From NCBI GenBank assembly GCA_910584295.1, contig CAJTYR010000001.1, positions 1 to 64,000 on the forward strand: a stretch of DNA of 64,000 nucleotides. The letters run 5' to 3'. The notes below the pieces were generated by a model. That model saw only the letters and a list, made by a program, of their open reading frames with translations, had not been told where the DNA came from and did no database searches. Source of the DNA: an uncultured Christensenella sp. (lineage in GTDB: Bacteria > Bacillota > Clostridia > Christensenellales > UBA1242). The first letter of the stretch is position 1. Each line of letters opens with the position of its first letter. The position numbers and the translations under genes were made by a program. This document shows positions 8,258 through 16,464 of this stretch, in pieces.

Positions 8258-8578
8258 ATGAAAAGGTGTTTTGCGGTTGAGAGTGACTGCCTAGGAATTG
8301 TTGAAAGGCTAAAAAAAATAGATAGAGATTATATCATTTTATATAATTTAGATAGTAAAAATTATGAACTACACAACAAAAATCAGCAAGGTGATTCTTA
8401 TTGTTTAACTTTTCCATTTGAGACAATTGATGAGAGGATGATTGATTTGACATTGAAAACAAGAGTGGAAAATAGTGATGCATTGTTTGAAGAACTGGAT
8501 AAAGAAAATTCAAAACTAGAAAAGCAGATTGCTTCAACCGCACTGAATGCCTTTAAGGAGAGTTTGTATGAAAGTTAA
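8258..8578 (+). CDS. Conserved phage-module protein of unknown function
   Basis: A 106-residue protein that follows the capsid gene. It has a mixed alpha/beta N-terminal half (KKIDRDYIILYNLDSKNYEL) and a helical C-terminal half (DALFEELDKENSKLEKQ). I recall similar short proteins next to coat genes of clostridial short-tailed prophages, but no function is known to me. AAAGGA precedes the ATG. It overlaps the next gene by 11 bp. Confidence 0.6.
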   Translation: MKRCFAVESDCLGIVERLKKIDRDYIILYNLDSKNYELHNKNQQGDSYCLTFPFETIDERMIDLTLKTRVENSDALFEELDKENSKLEKQIASTALNAFKESLYES

Positions 8579-9152
8579 AGAAATTCTTTTTCTTGCAATG
8601 GAATTTGTTGGAGAAAAACAACTCCTTGAAAAATTAAAAATGCAGGAAACACAAACTGGAGAACTAAATGAGATTGTGTTAAGTAAGAGAGAGATGGAAA
8701 AGTTGGAATCTCTTCTTTTATGTTTCAATTTGGTTAATCAAGAAATTGCAAGTGACTATTTACCTTTTTTAACAAAAGAAAATGTTGAGGTAAAAGGTGA
8801 CACAATTGCTTTTTCTGATCTTTCAAAGAGGGTTATAAACATCTATGAGGTGAAAGATAAGTTTGGTTTTAATTTACATTTTAGAATTATGTCTAATTAT
8901 ATAAAAACCAATTGCAAAGCAAAGAGTGTTGTGTATAGTTTCCTTCCTGAAAAAATGCAACTTGAGGATGAAATTGAGTTTTTTAATGGGTTGTCAGCAA
9001 GAATTTATGCTTATGGGGTGGCAAGTGAATTTTTGCTTGTGAGTGGAGTGAGCTCTGATGCTGAAATTTGGGAGGAGAGGTTTAAAGAAAGTTTGTTTAT
9101 GCTTTCAAGAAAGCATGGTGAACATCTTCTTCCAAAGAGGAGATGGCTTTGA
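8568..9152 (+). CDS. Putative head-completion / connector protein
   Basis: A 194-residue protein in the place where P22-type phages encode the gp4-like head-completion factor that binds the portal. It has an amphipathic N-terminus (KEILFLAMEFVGEKQLL) and an AYGVASEFLLVSG helix near residue 150. Function is inferred from gene order only. The true start is at 8568, after AAGGAG; the frame extends upstream without a usable ribosome binding site. It overlaps both neighbours. Confidence 0.6.
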   Translation: MKVKEILFLAMEFVGEKQLLEKLKMQETQTGELNEIVLSKREMEKLESLLLCFNLVNQEIASDYLPFLTKENVEVKGDTIAFSDLSKRVINIYEVKDKFGFNLHFRIMSNYIKTNCKAKSVVYSFLPEKMQLEDEIEFFNGLSARIYAYGVASEFLLVSGVSSDAEIWEERFKESLFMLSRKHGEHLLPKRRWL

Positions 9153-10651
9153 TATTCTATAAAAATTTAAAGAAACCCCACAAGATTGAAAAGAAAAGTC
9201 TGGTCTTTTCAATCTTTCAATCTGGAGTTGTGTCAAACAAAGATGAATCTGTGCTTGAAGGAAATGTTTGCACAGATGCATACAATGTTTCTTTTTGCGA
9301 TGGGGCGCTGAAGACGGGTCTTGGTGTTGAAGATCTCAAAGTGCCAGAGTCGGCAGAAACTCCAGATATTTGCCATACTTATAATTTTGATGAGTCTTCA
9401 ATTGATGCAATTCAAAAGCTTTGGGTTGACAGATGGTATAACAACAATGTAAACAAATATTTTTATCAGCTTTTGATGACTGGCTCTGACAACACTCTTT
9501 ATGGGGTGATCTTGCCAGATATCTATGAAGGAACGGTCGTGCCAAAATCATTTAAGTTGAGAGGAAAGCATGTTTCATTTGGAAGAAACTATCGCATCGA
9601 AAATGAAGATTGTTCTATTTTTTTCACAGATCAAGGAATGATTTATTCTTCTTACACAAGTGAATTGATATTTCCAAATGTGCCTGAAATAATTTCATGT
9701 GTTGTGCATTATGGGAATTTTTTTGGAATCACAAACACCAACAGAAACACTCTTGTATATACAAAAAATCTCAACCTTAAAGAATGGGATGATGAGCAAA
9801 GTTCCACCATTGAATTTTTGGATAATCGAGGCTCTTTCACAAAGTTGATTTTGTTTAATGATTATGTATATTTATTCAGAGAATATGGTATAACGAAAAT
9901 TTCACTATATTCTTCAAAAGACAACTTTTCTTTTACTCATCTTTACACTTCAACCTCAAAAATATTCGAAAATTCGGTTTGTGTTTGTGGAGATGTTGTT
10001 TTGTTTGCAACTCGAGATGGTGTCTATAAGTTCAATGGAAACTCGGCAACAAGAATTTTTGAAAATTATGATCGATATATAAAGAATTGCGACAACACAA
10101 ATTGCACAGCTTCTTGTTTGGATGGAAAATATTATTTGGCAACCAAATGTAAGTTTGGCGATGGGAAAAGTGTTGGTTGTGAGATGGGGGATTATGTAAA
10201 CAATATTCTTTTTGAATTTGACATCACAAATCTAGATGTGAAAATTATGAGAGGGGTTGATGTCAAAGAACTTTTGGCATTTGACACTCCATTTCTTAGA
10301 AGACTTTGTGTGAGTTTTAATCATGATAATAAAAACAAAGTTGGACAAATATCTTTTAATGGAAAAAATTTTGAAAAAAGCAATCAGAAATTCTGGCAAT
10401 CCGCTTTTTCAGATTTGGGAGAAATTGGAAAAAGAAAATGCATTAAAGAACTTTTGATATCTTCAAAATATGATTGTAAATTTGAAGTTATCTCGGATGA
10501 GGAAAATAAAGTTTTTGATTTATTTGGGCAAGAAAACGAGCAACGTTTGCAAATTTCTGTTTATGGAAAACATTTTAAATTTGCTTTTAAGACTGATAAC
10601 GAAAATATTGAAATTAAAAAACCAGTTGTGTTTTTTGATGTTTTGCAATGA
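9143..10651 (+). CDS. Large putative tail-hub / DNA-stabilisation protein
   Basis: A 502-residue protein dominated by short beta strands with repeated FxxxxGVY- and YVYLFREYGI-like blades, suggesting a beta-propeller. P22-type phages encode a propeller-like gp10 hub after gp4 that closes the portal; size and position fit, but identity is inferred. GAGGAG touches the ATG at 9143 with no spacing, so a TTG at 9149 may be the real start. The stop codon overlaps the ATG of the next small ORF (ATGA). No needle, tailspike or ejection protein follows. Confidence 0.6.
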   Translation: MALIFYKNLKKPHKIEKKSLVFSIFQSGVVSNKDESVLEGNVCTDAYNVSFCDGALKTGLGVEDLKVPESAETPDICHTYNFDESSIDAIQKLWVDRWYNNNVNKYFYQLLMTGSDNTLYGVILPDIYEGTVVPKSFKLRGKHVSFGRNYRIENEDCSIFFTDQGMIYSSYTSELIFPNVPEIISCVVHYGNFFGITNTNRNTLVYTKNLNLKEWDDEQSSTIEFLDNRGSFTKLILFNDYVYLFREYGITKISLYSSKDNFSFTHLYTSTSKIFENSVCVCGDVVLFATRDGVYKFNGNSATRIFENYDRYIKNCDNTNCTASCLDGKYYLATKCKFGDGKSVGCEMGDYVNNILFEFDITNLDVKIMRGVDVKELLAFDTPFLRRLCVSFNHDNKNKVGQISFNGKNFEKSNQKFWQSAFSDLGEIGKRKCIKELLISSKYDCKFEVISDEENKVFDLFGQENEQRLQISVYGKHFKFAFKTDNENIEIKKPVVFFDVLQ

Positions 10652-10782
10652 AAATAATATATTTTGACATGACCAAGTTTTTTGTTTTGAAACCTTTTTA
10701 TGAAAGTGGAGAGTGTAAATTAAAGAACCAAACAATTTTGGATTTGAAGGTTTCTGGGAGGAAAAATGAACATTTGGAATGA
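10648..10782 (+). CDS. 44-residue small ORF coupled to the tail-hub gene
   Basis: This ORF starts with the ATG of an ATGA overlap at the end of the preceding gene and runs without a break into the start of the holin gene, overlapping it by 17 bp. The product begins MKIIYFDMTKFFVLKPFYES and has no recognised domain. The tight coupling on both sides and the otherwise unexplained 114-bp gap argue that it is translated. It could still be a spacer. Confidence 0.5.
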   Translation: MKIIYFDMTKFFVLKPFYESGECKLKNQTILDLKVSGRKNEHLE

Positions 10783-10999
10783 TATATTAAGCATTGTTGT
10801 CAGCAATGGAATTTTTGCAATTTTGTTTGTCTGGCTTTTTTGGTATCAACTTAAGGACAGCTCAAAAAGAGAGAATAAATATCAAGACACAATCGGTCAA
10901 CTTACTTCACATCTCAAAATTCTTGAAGATGTGAAACAAGATCTGACTGATATCAAAGACTTTTTGAAAAATGGAGAAAAAGATGAAGAAGTTTTTTAA
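10766..10999 (+). CDS. BhlA/UviB-type holin-like protein
   Basis: A 77-residue protein with one N-terminal membrane helix (ILSIVVSNGIFAILFVWLFW), then a charged helical tail with YQDTIGQLTSHLKILEDV and DLTDIKDFL. This is the layout and motif set of the BhlA/UviB family, small holin-like proteins of phages and bacteriocin loci in Bacillus and Clostridium. Holins permeabilise the membrane to release lysin. GGGAGG lies before the ATG. No endolysin gene is near. Confidence 0.8.
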   Translation: MNIWNDILSIVVSNGIFAILFVWLFWYQLKDSSKRENKYQDTIGQLTSHLKILEDVKQDLTDIKDFLKNGEKDEEVF

Positions 11000-11228
11000 G
11001 AGAATGGGTGACTATAACTTTTGGGTGAGTTTGTCTGCAGGTTTAATAATTTTGCTTAATGCATTTGGCAATGCTTTTGGTTTTTCAATTAAAAATCAAA
11101 TTGTTGAGGATTGCATTATGGCTGTTGCAGGCATGCTTGTTGTTTTTGGAATTGTCAATATGAAAGATGATGATGGTGGAAATCAAGAAGAAAATGAAGA
11201 AAAAGACGAAGATAATAGAGATGTATAA
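10983..11228 (+). CDS. Second holin-like membrane protein
   Basis: An 81-residue protein with a short basic N-terminus, a DYNFWVSLSAG segment leading into the first membrane helix, a second hydrophobic helix (MAVAGMLVVFGIV) and a very acidic tail. The layout matches short phage holins whose N-terminus reads K(N/D)xxFW. GGAG at 10973-10976 supports the start at 10983 and not the upstream ATG. It overlaps the BhlA-like gene by 17 bp and is the last gene of the module. Confidence 0.7.
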   Translation: MKKFFKRMGDYNFWVSLSAGLIILLNAFGNAFGFSIKNQIVEDCIMAVAGMLVVFGIVNMKDDDGGNQEENEEKDEDNRDV

Positions 11229-11237
11229 TTATACACA

Positions 11238-11292
11238 ATGGTGTATTAATATTAAATATGGTGGGCTGAATTTTAAGATGCTCACCATATTT
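11238..11292. repeat. Degenerate copy of dispersed palindromic element
   Basis: AATGGTGTATTAAT followed by an AAATATGGTG...CACCATATTT inverted repeat. The outer arm is shared with the element at 29675 and resembles the CACCATATATTG half-site of the other copies. Here it also forms the module's terminator. Confidence 0.5.
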
Positions 11293-11298
11293 TTTTTA
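11254..11298 (+). terminator. Terminator of the phage head module
   Basis: A 13-bp stem (AAATATGGTGGGC and GCTCACCATATTT, one G-U pair) is followed by eight T residues. It lies 26 bp after the last holin gene and closes the operon. Confidence 0.85.
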
Positions 11299-11364
11299 TT
11301 GTAATTATGATTTTTTAACTTTGTAAAAAAAGTTTGATATATTATATTTTATTTTTATAATTAC

Positions 11365-11393
11365 TTGAAATGCTGTTTAAAATATGATAAAAT
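11365..11393 (+). promoter_or_regulatory. Sigma-A-type promoter
   Basis: TTGAAA (11365-11370) and TAAAAT (11388-11393) are 17 bp apart. The promoter drives the small membrane protein gene at 11415, which has AAGGAGG before its ATG. Confidence 0.65.
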
Positions 11394-11414
11394 AAAATTA
11401 AATAAGGAGGATTT

Positions 11415-11747
11415 ATGAAAAAGATTTTATACACAATTTTGTCAATATGCTCAATTGTATACATCGTGTTTTTAGCTCTCAACATCTTCATTGCAAAAGG
11501 GTTGTGGACTCCAAATATGGGCGGATTTCAAAAGTGGTTTGACATAATTGTTGAGTTTGGTGGTGTTGCAATCATCTTTGCTTTTGCTCTTGTAAATTTT
11601 GCCGGAAGTCCACTTAAAACAGCATTCTTTATTGCGCTTATTGTTGCAATCATTTTGTATATTGTTGTTATGATTGCTCCAGATGCAATTTATAAGCTCT
11701 TTGGTGGAAAGAAAGCTGAGGCTGAAATTCTTTTGAGTTTGTTTTAA
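11415..11747 (+). CDS. Small membrane protein, three predicted helices
   Basis: A 110-residue protein with hydrophobic segments at about residues 5-27, 48-65 and 70-92, and a short tail containing KLFGGKKAEAE. I do not recognise a family. It has its own promoter and an excellent AAGGAGG site. It stands 40 bp before polA without a clear terminator, so it could be co-transcribed with it. Confidence 0.65.
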   Translation: MKKILYTILSICSIVYIVFLALNIFIAKGLWTPNMGGFQKWFDIIVEFGGVAIIFAFALVNFAGSPLKTAFFIALIVAIILYIVVMIAPDAIYKLFGGKKAEAEILLSLF

Positions 11748-11787
11748 AACATAAGATTTTCGACAACAAATTTGCCTAGGGGGCATT

Positions 11788-14283
11788 GTGAAAAAAATTA
11801 TTATTATTGATGGAAATAGTTTGGCTAATAGGGCGTTTTATGCAATGCCCTATTTAACAAACCGAAAAAAACAACCGTCGGGTGCTGTATTTGGTTTTGC
11901 AAACATTGTGACAAAGTTGATTGCAGAGCAAAGACCCGACTTTTTTGCTGTCGCTTTTGATCATGCAAGAAAAACATTTCGAAATGAGATTTATGCTGAA
12001 TATAAAGGCACAAGAAAGGAAACGGCTCCTGATTTAATTTTTCAATTTGGCATCATAAAAGAGATGCTGAATGACATGGGTATTAAAACCTTTGAAGTTT
12101 CTGGGATTGAAGCAGATGACATTATTGGGACAATTTCTAAATTGTCAGGCATTCAAAATATTTTGGTGACAGGGGATCGTGATCTTTTGCAACTTATTTC
12201 ACCTTCAACGCAAGTGTGGTTGACTAGAAAGGGTGTCACCGAAGTTGAGGTTTTTGATGAGGTTGCGCTTCAAGAGAAATATGGTCTTAAGCCAAGTGGC
12301 ATCATTGATTTAAAGGCGTTGATGGGCGACACTTCTGACAATATTCCAGGGATTGCTGGAGTTGGTGAAAAGACAGCATTGTCTTTGCTTGAGAAATATG
12401 AAAGTCTGGACGGCGTTTTTGAAAATGTTGAAAATGTGACTGGAAAACTTAAAGAAAAATTGCAACTAGGAAAAGAAAATGCCTATATGTCAAAGACTTT
12501 GGCAACGATTAAAACAGATTGTGACATAAATTTTGAGCTTGAACAATGCAAATACGATTTTCCATTTTCTCAAAAAGTGAGAGATTTCTTTGAAGAGTGG
12601 GATTTTCGTAGTTTGACATCAAGAAAAGATATTTTTGCAGAAGGTGTTCAATCAAAAAGGGGAGATATAAAAGAAATTCTTCTTGAAAATCTTCAAATGG
12701 TTGAGACTTTTTCTAGGAGTGTCAAAGGTATGTTTGCCTATGATTTGGGCAACTTGAAGTTTTATTCAGGTGGAGAACAAAGCTATTATGTAAAAAAAGA
12801 AATTGATCTGTTTTCTGAAAATCTTGAAATTTGTGATGTCTTAAATATTCTTAAACCAATTTTTGAAAATGAAAACATATTGAAGGTGACTTGTTCTGCA
12901 AAAGAAGATATAAAGATTTTGTCAAGAGAGGGAATTAAACTTTGTAATTTCTTTGATGTTGAGATCGCAAACTATGTGCTTTATGCGGGGCTGGCAAAAT
13001 CTGAAAAGCCTGATGTTTGGGAATATTTCTCTCTGAAAAATCAGTATGAAACAGAAATGGTTAAGATGGGAGTTGACAAGCTTTATAATGAAGTCGAGAT
13101 TCCGCTTGTTTCGGTTTTGGTTTCAATGGAAGAAGAGGGGTTTAGAATTGATGAGCATATGCTTGATGGTTTGGCTGAAAAATATAGTGCTCAACTTAAA
13201 GAAATTACGCAAAAAATATTTACTCTTGCTGGAGAGGAGTTTAACATTAATTCGCCAAAGCAAGTTGGAGATATTCTTTTTGATAAATTAGGCTTGAAGG
13301 CTTTCAACAACAAAAAACGTTCGACAAATTCTGATGTGCTTGAAGAGATTAAATGGCAACATGAAATTGTTGATCAAATTATTCAATTTCGTAAAATTGG
13401 CAAACTATTAAGCACATATATAAATGTTTATCAAAATATTTGCAAAACTTCAGGCAACGTTGTGCATACAGTTTTCAATCAAACCTTGACATCCACAGGA
13501 AGGCTTTCAAGTTCTGAGCCTAATATGCAAAATATTCCGACGAGGGATGAAGAAGGAAAAAATCTTAGGAAAATCTTTGTTTCAAAATATGAAGATGGAG
13601 AGATTATCTCGGCAGATTACAGCCAAATTGAATTGAGACTTCTTGCAAATATGGCAGAAGAAGTTGGCATGATTGAGGCTTACAAAAGTGGAATTGATAT
13701 TCACACAAAAACAGCAAGCGAAATTTTTGGTGTGCCAGTTTCAGAGGTTTCTTCCACGCAAAGGCGAGATGCGAAAGCGGTCAACTTTGGAATTATTTAT
13801 GGAATAAGTGATTTCGGCTTATCTCAAAATATTAAAACATCGGTTAACCAAGCAAAGAAATATATTGAGAGTTATTTTGATAAATATCCAAAAATCAAAT
13901 TGTTTATGAACAAAAATGTTGAATTTGCAAAAGAAAATGGTTTTATAAAATCATATTTTGGCAGGATAAGGCATATTCCTGAAATTAATTCATCAAATGC
14001 TAATGTCAAAAAATTTGGAGAACGGGTTGCCATGAACATGCCTCTCCAAGGGACGGCATCAGATATTATTAAAATGGCTATGGTTGAAGTTTTCAAAAGG
14101 ATTAAGGGGAAGAGAAGCCATTTGATTTTGCAAGTGCATGATGAACTTATTATTGACGCACCAAAAGAGGAAGTGGCTGAAATGAAAGTGCTTCTTAGAG
14201 AATGTATGGAAAATGTTTGCCATTTCGTTGTTCCGCTTACAGTTTCTGTTGAAAGTGGCAAAAATTTGTTTGAATGTAAGTAA
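11788..14283 (+). CDS. polA: DNA polymerase I
   Basis: An 831-residue family A polymerase for Okazaki fragment maturation and repair synthesis. The N-terminal 5'-3' exonuclease domain (IIDGNSLANRAFYAMP at residue 4, then VTGDRDLLQL and SDNIPGIAGVGEKTA) spans about residues 1-290. The central 3'-5' exonuclease-like domain lacks the DxE catalytic motif (FAYDLGN stands in its place), as in Bacillus-type enzymes, so proofreading is probably absent. The polymerase domain carries DYSQIELRLLA near residue 615 and QVHDELIID near 780. The start codon is GTG after AGGGGG. Confidence 0.97.
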   Translation: MKKIIIIDGNSLANRAFYAMPYLTNRKKQPSGAVFGFANIVTKLIAEQRPDFFAVAFDHARKTFRNEIYAEYKGTRKETAPDLIFQFGIIKEMLNDMGIKTFEVSGIEADDIIGTISKLSGIQNILVTGDRDLLQLISPSTQVWLTRKGVTEVEVFDEVALQEKYGLKPSGIIDLKALMGDTSDNIPGIAGVGEKTALSLLEKYESLDGVFENVENVTGKLKEKLQLGKENAYMSKTLATIKTDCDINFELEQCKYDFPFSQKVRDFFEEWDFRSLTSRKDIFAEGVQSKRGDIKEILLENLQMVETFSRSVKGMFAYDLGNLKFYSGGEQSYYVKKEIDLFSENLEICDVLNILKPIFENENILKVTCSAKEDIKILSREGIKLCNFFDVEIANYVLYAGLAKSEKPDVWEYFSLKNQYETEMVKMGVDKLYNEVEIPLVSVLVSMEEEGFRIDEHMLDGLAEKYSAQLKEITQKIFTLAGEEFNINSPKQVGDILFDKLGLKAFNNKKRSTNSDVLEEIKWQHEIVDQIIQFRKIGKLLSTYINVYQNICKTSGNVVHTVFNQTLTSTGRLSSSEPNMQNIPTRDEEGKNLRKIFVSKYEDGEIISADYSQIELRLLANMAEEVGMIEAYKSGIDIHTKTASEIFGVPVSEVSSTQRRDAKAVNFGIIYGISDFGLSQNIKTSVNQAKKYIESYFDKYPKIKLFMNKNVEFAKENGFIKSYFGRIRHIPEINSSNANVKKFGERVAMNMPLQGTASDIIKMAMVEVFKRIKGKRSHLILQVHDELIIDAPKEEVAEMKVLLRECMENVCHFVVPLTVSVESGKNLFECK

Positions 14284-14298
14284 TTTGTGCAAAATTTG

Positions 14299-14328
14299 TT
14301 GACTAAATTGTATTAAATAAGATAAAAT
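14299..14328 (+). promoter_or_regulatory. Promoter before ruvX
   Basis: TTGACT (14299-14304) and TAAAAT (14323-14328), 18 bp apart, directly follow polA and precede the ruvX start by 15 bp. Confidence 0.6.
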
Positions 14329-14343
14329 AAAACTGGTGATATA

Positions 14344-14769
14344 ATGCAATATAAGAGGAAGATGGGGCTGGATTTTGGAAAGGCGAGAATTGGTGTGGCG
14401 TTTTCGGATTTGTCATCAACAATTGCAAGTGCTGACCATGTCAGAAAGTCTCAAGGGGAAGAAAATGACTTAAACTATTTTGCAAATCTTATCAAAGAAA
14501 AATCTGTTGACAAAGTCGTGTTTGGCTTGCCATTGAAAACAGATGGCGCTGAAAGTGAGATGTCTTTGATTGTGAGATCATTTGCGGAAAAACTAGAAAA
14601 GGTTTCTGGTGTTCAAGTTTGTTTTCAAGATGAGCGTTTGACATCGTTTGAAGCTGAAGAATATCTCAAGGAAGCAGGCATCAAATGGGAAAAGCGTAAA
14701 GAACTCTTGGATAAAGTCTCTGCTCAAATTATATTGCAAAATTATCTTGATGAAAATCCAAATAAATAA
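14344..14769 (+). CDS. ruvX: Putative Holliday junction resolvase RuvX/YqgF
   Basis: A 141-residue RNase H-fold nuclease of the YqgF family, implicated in pre-16S rRNA processing and proposed as a junction resolvase. It has MGLDFGKARIGVAFSD at the N-terminus (first catalytic Asp), VFGLPLKTDG near residue 60 and DERLTSFEAE near residue 98 (second acidic site). Length is normal for the family. It is followed after 11 bp by the DUF1292 gene, the same pairing seen in many Firmicutes. A GGTGAT site precedes the ATG. Confidence 0.9.
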   Translation: MQYKRKMGLDFGKARIGVAFSDLSSTIASADHVRKSQGEENDLNYFANLIKEKSVDKVVFGLPLKTDGAESEMSLIVRSFAEKLEKVSGVQVCFQDERLTSFEAEEYLKEAGIKWEKRKELLDKVSAQIILQNYLDENPNK

Positions 14770-14780
14770 AGGAGAATATT

Positions 14781-15170
14781 ATGGATAAGAAAAAAATGCA
14801 ACATATTGAAGAAGTTTCAAAAGAAGCTGAACAAGAAATGGAAAGAGAGGATATCCTCGACATTCTTTTGGATGAAGATAACAAAGATCCAATTGTGCTT
14901 ATTGACAACAATGGAAGAAGATTGTCATTTGAGCAAATTGCTGTGATCCCTTATAATGACAAAATTTATTGTGTTTTGAAGCCAATTGATAAGATTGACA
15001 ATATTGAAGATGATGAAGCAATTGTTTTCTATGTTGAAGAAGAGGAAGGTAAGGAACCTGTTTTGATGGTTGAAACAGATGAAAAGACTGCAATCAGTGT
15101 GTTTGATGAATATTATAATCTTCTTGATGAGGCTGATGCAGCTGCTCCAAAATCAAACAAAAAGAAATAA
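14781..15170 (+). CDS. DUF1292 family protein
   Basis: A 129-residue acidic cytoplasmic protein. The core DPIVLIDNNGRRLSFEQIAV followed by CVLKPID and EAIVFYVEE is typical of DUF1292 proteins found next to ruvX in Firmicutes; their function is not established. The N-terminal 35 residues are helical and highly charged. AAGGAG precedes the ATG and a terminator follows the stop. Confidence 0.8.
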   Translation: MDKKKMQHIEEVSKEAEQEMEREDILDILLDEDNKDPIVLIDNNGRRLSFEQIAVIPYNDKIYCVLKPIDKIDNIEDDEAIVFYVEEEEGKEPVLMVETDEKTAISVFDEYYNLLDEADAAAPKSNKKK

Positions 15171-15189
15171 ATTTATAAAAAAACTTTTT

Positions 15190-15212
15190 ATGGCACTTTT
15201 GTGCCATTTTTT
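15190..15212 (+). terminator. Terminator of the ruvX operon
   Basis: ATGGCAC, a four-T loop and GTGCCAT are followed by a T tract. Confidence 0.85.
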
Positions 15213-15295
15213 CTTTTTATTTATGTATAAAAATCATTGATGTGATCCATTCTAAAAGTGCAAGGTGAATGATGCCTTGAAAAGGGAGGAAAACT

Positions 15296-15454
15296 ATGTT
15301 TGGAAGAAAAAAATCTTCAAATAAAGCTGGGAAGAACGCTAATGTAGAAGCTGAAAGAGAAGCCTCATCAGCAAAGGGGTGTTCTTCATCTTCAAAGCAA
15401 CAAAAAACAAATTGTTGTGGAAAAGGTTGCAGCAGGGCAAAAAATAGCAAATAG
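15296..15454 (+). CDS. 52-residue Cys-rich small protein
   Basis: The ORF begins MFGRKKSSNKAGKNANVEAE and ends with NCCGKGCSRAKNSK; it has four Cys, three of them in the last 15 residues. GGGAGG at 15284-15289 gives an optimal ribosome binding site, and terminators lie on both sides, so it forms its own transcription unit. The CC-x2-x-C tail could bind a metal or be modified (inference). I do not recognise a family. Confidence 0.65.
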   Translation: MFGRKKSSNKAGKNANVEAEREASSAKGCSSSSKQQKTNCCGKGCSRAKNSK

Positions 15455-15464
15455 TTGACCCGAC

Positions 15465-15498
15465 CAAAAAAGACTTATTGATTAGATAAGTCTTTTTT
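15465..15498. terminator. Bidirectional terminator
   Basis: AAAAAAGACTTAT and ATAAGTCTTTTTT form a 13-bp stem between the convergent small Cys-rich gene and the pseudouridine synthase gene. Confidence 0.85.
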
Positions 15499-15501
15499 AT
15501 T

Positions 15502-16374
15502 TTATATATATTTTTCCCATTCTTTTGGAAAGGGGATTGAAATGTTTATTTCCTTTTTTGTTTTTGGATGAACGAATGAAATCTCTTTAAGAATAAGAAA
15601 TGTGTGGCTTTCCGTCTGTGGGTTGGGATTGTAAATTGAATCTCCAATCAGTGGGTGTCCAATATGGGAGAGGTGAACACGAATTTGATGGGTTCTTCCA
15701 GTTTCAAGGTTGAGTTTGACAAGGCTGTAAGAAGAAAAGTTTTTTTCAAGATGAAGATGTGTTGTTGCAGGTTTTCCATCTGGAGAAACTATTCTTTTCA
15801 TTTGATTTACACCATTTTCGGTTTTTGTAAGTATCGCAGCGGTGATTGTTTGATTGTTGCTTGGTGTTCCGAGGCATAGAGCATAATAATTTTTTTTGAT
15901 AATTTTTAGAGTGTTGTAGGCAAATGTGGACTTTGCAATAATCACTATTCCGGCGGTATCTTTATCTAGTCGGTTGACAATGCGAAGAACAAAATTGGGA
16001 TTGGTGTTTTTAAGATAGTTTACAGCTTGTCCACCTAGATTGTTTTTGTAATGTGAGCGAGTTGGAATGCAGGAAAGAAGGTGTGGTTTGTTTACAATGA
16101 GATAATCTTCATCTTCAAAAATTATATCAAGTTCTCCATCACAGCCTTCAAAATTGCTTCCGCTTTGAGGGTTTTTCAAGACTTCAAGGCAGTCTTTTGT
16201 TTTCAATTTTTGTTTTATTGCACATATTTGTCCGTTTAACTTAAAAGAATTATCGTTTTTTCTCAACGCTTTGATGAAATGCTCTGAAAAACCATTTTCT
16301 TTTAACCAAAAATATATGGTTGGTTGTTTGAGTGATTTGATATTATCAATTTTGAATTTATCATATTTTTCCAT
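15502..16374 (-). CDS. RluA-family RNA pseudouridine synthase
   Basis: A 290-residue enzyme that isomerises uridine to pseudouridine in rRNA or tRNA. Residues about 15-65 resemble an S4 RNA-binding domain and are followed by the catalytic domain. NRLDKDTAGIVIIAK near residue 135 holds the catalytic Asp in the family motif (usually HRLDxxTSG), and ETGRTHQIRVHLSHIGHPLIGD is split over the later conserved block. Which base it modifies (RluC/RluD-like) cannot be told. Single-gene unit, convergent with the small Cys-rich gene. Confidence 0.9.
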   Translation of the reverse strand: MEKYDKFKIDNIKSLKQPTIYFWLKENGFSEHFIKALRKNDNSFKLNGQICAIKQKLKTKDCLEVLKNPQSGSNFEGCDGELDIIFEDEDYLIVNKPHLLSCIPTRSHYKNNLGGQAVNYLKNTNPNFVLRIVNRLDKDTAGIVIIAKSTFAYNTLKIIKKNYYALCLGTPSNNQTITAAILTKTENGVNQMKRIVSPDGKPATTHLHLEKNFSSYSLVKLNLETGRTHQIRVHLSHIGHPLIGDSIYNPNPQTESHTFLILKEISFVHPKTKKEINISIPFPKEWEKYI

Positions 16375-16427
16375 ATCATGATGATACCATAAAATTGGCT
16401 GAAATCAAAGTTTTTGTGATTATATTG

Positions 16428-16457
16428 TTGACTTAGACAACTTTTATATGATAAAAT
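16428..16457 (+). promoter_or_regulatory. Promoter of the pheST operon
   Basis: TTGACT (16428-16433) and TAAAAT (16452-16457), 18 bp apart, lie just ahead of the T-box leader. Confidence 0.65.
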
Positions 16458-16464
16458 CAAAATG

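Noticed and set aside
3897..11414. att-like direct repeats around the capsid module
   Set aside because: Comparing the 32-bp left gap with the 186-bp right gap by eye, I found no shared run longer than expected by chance.
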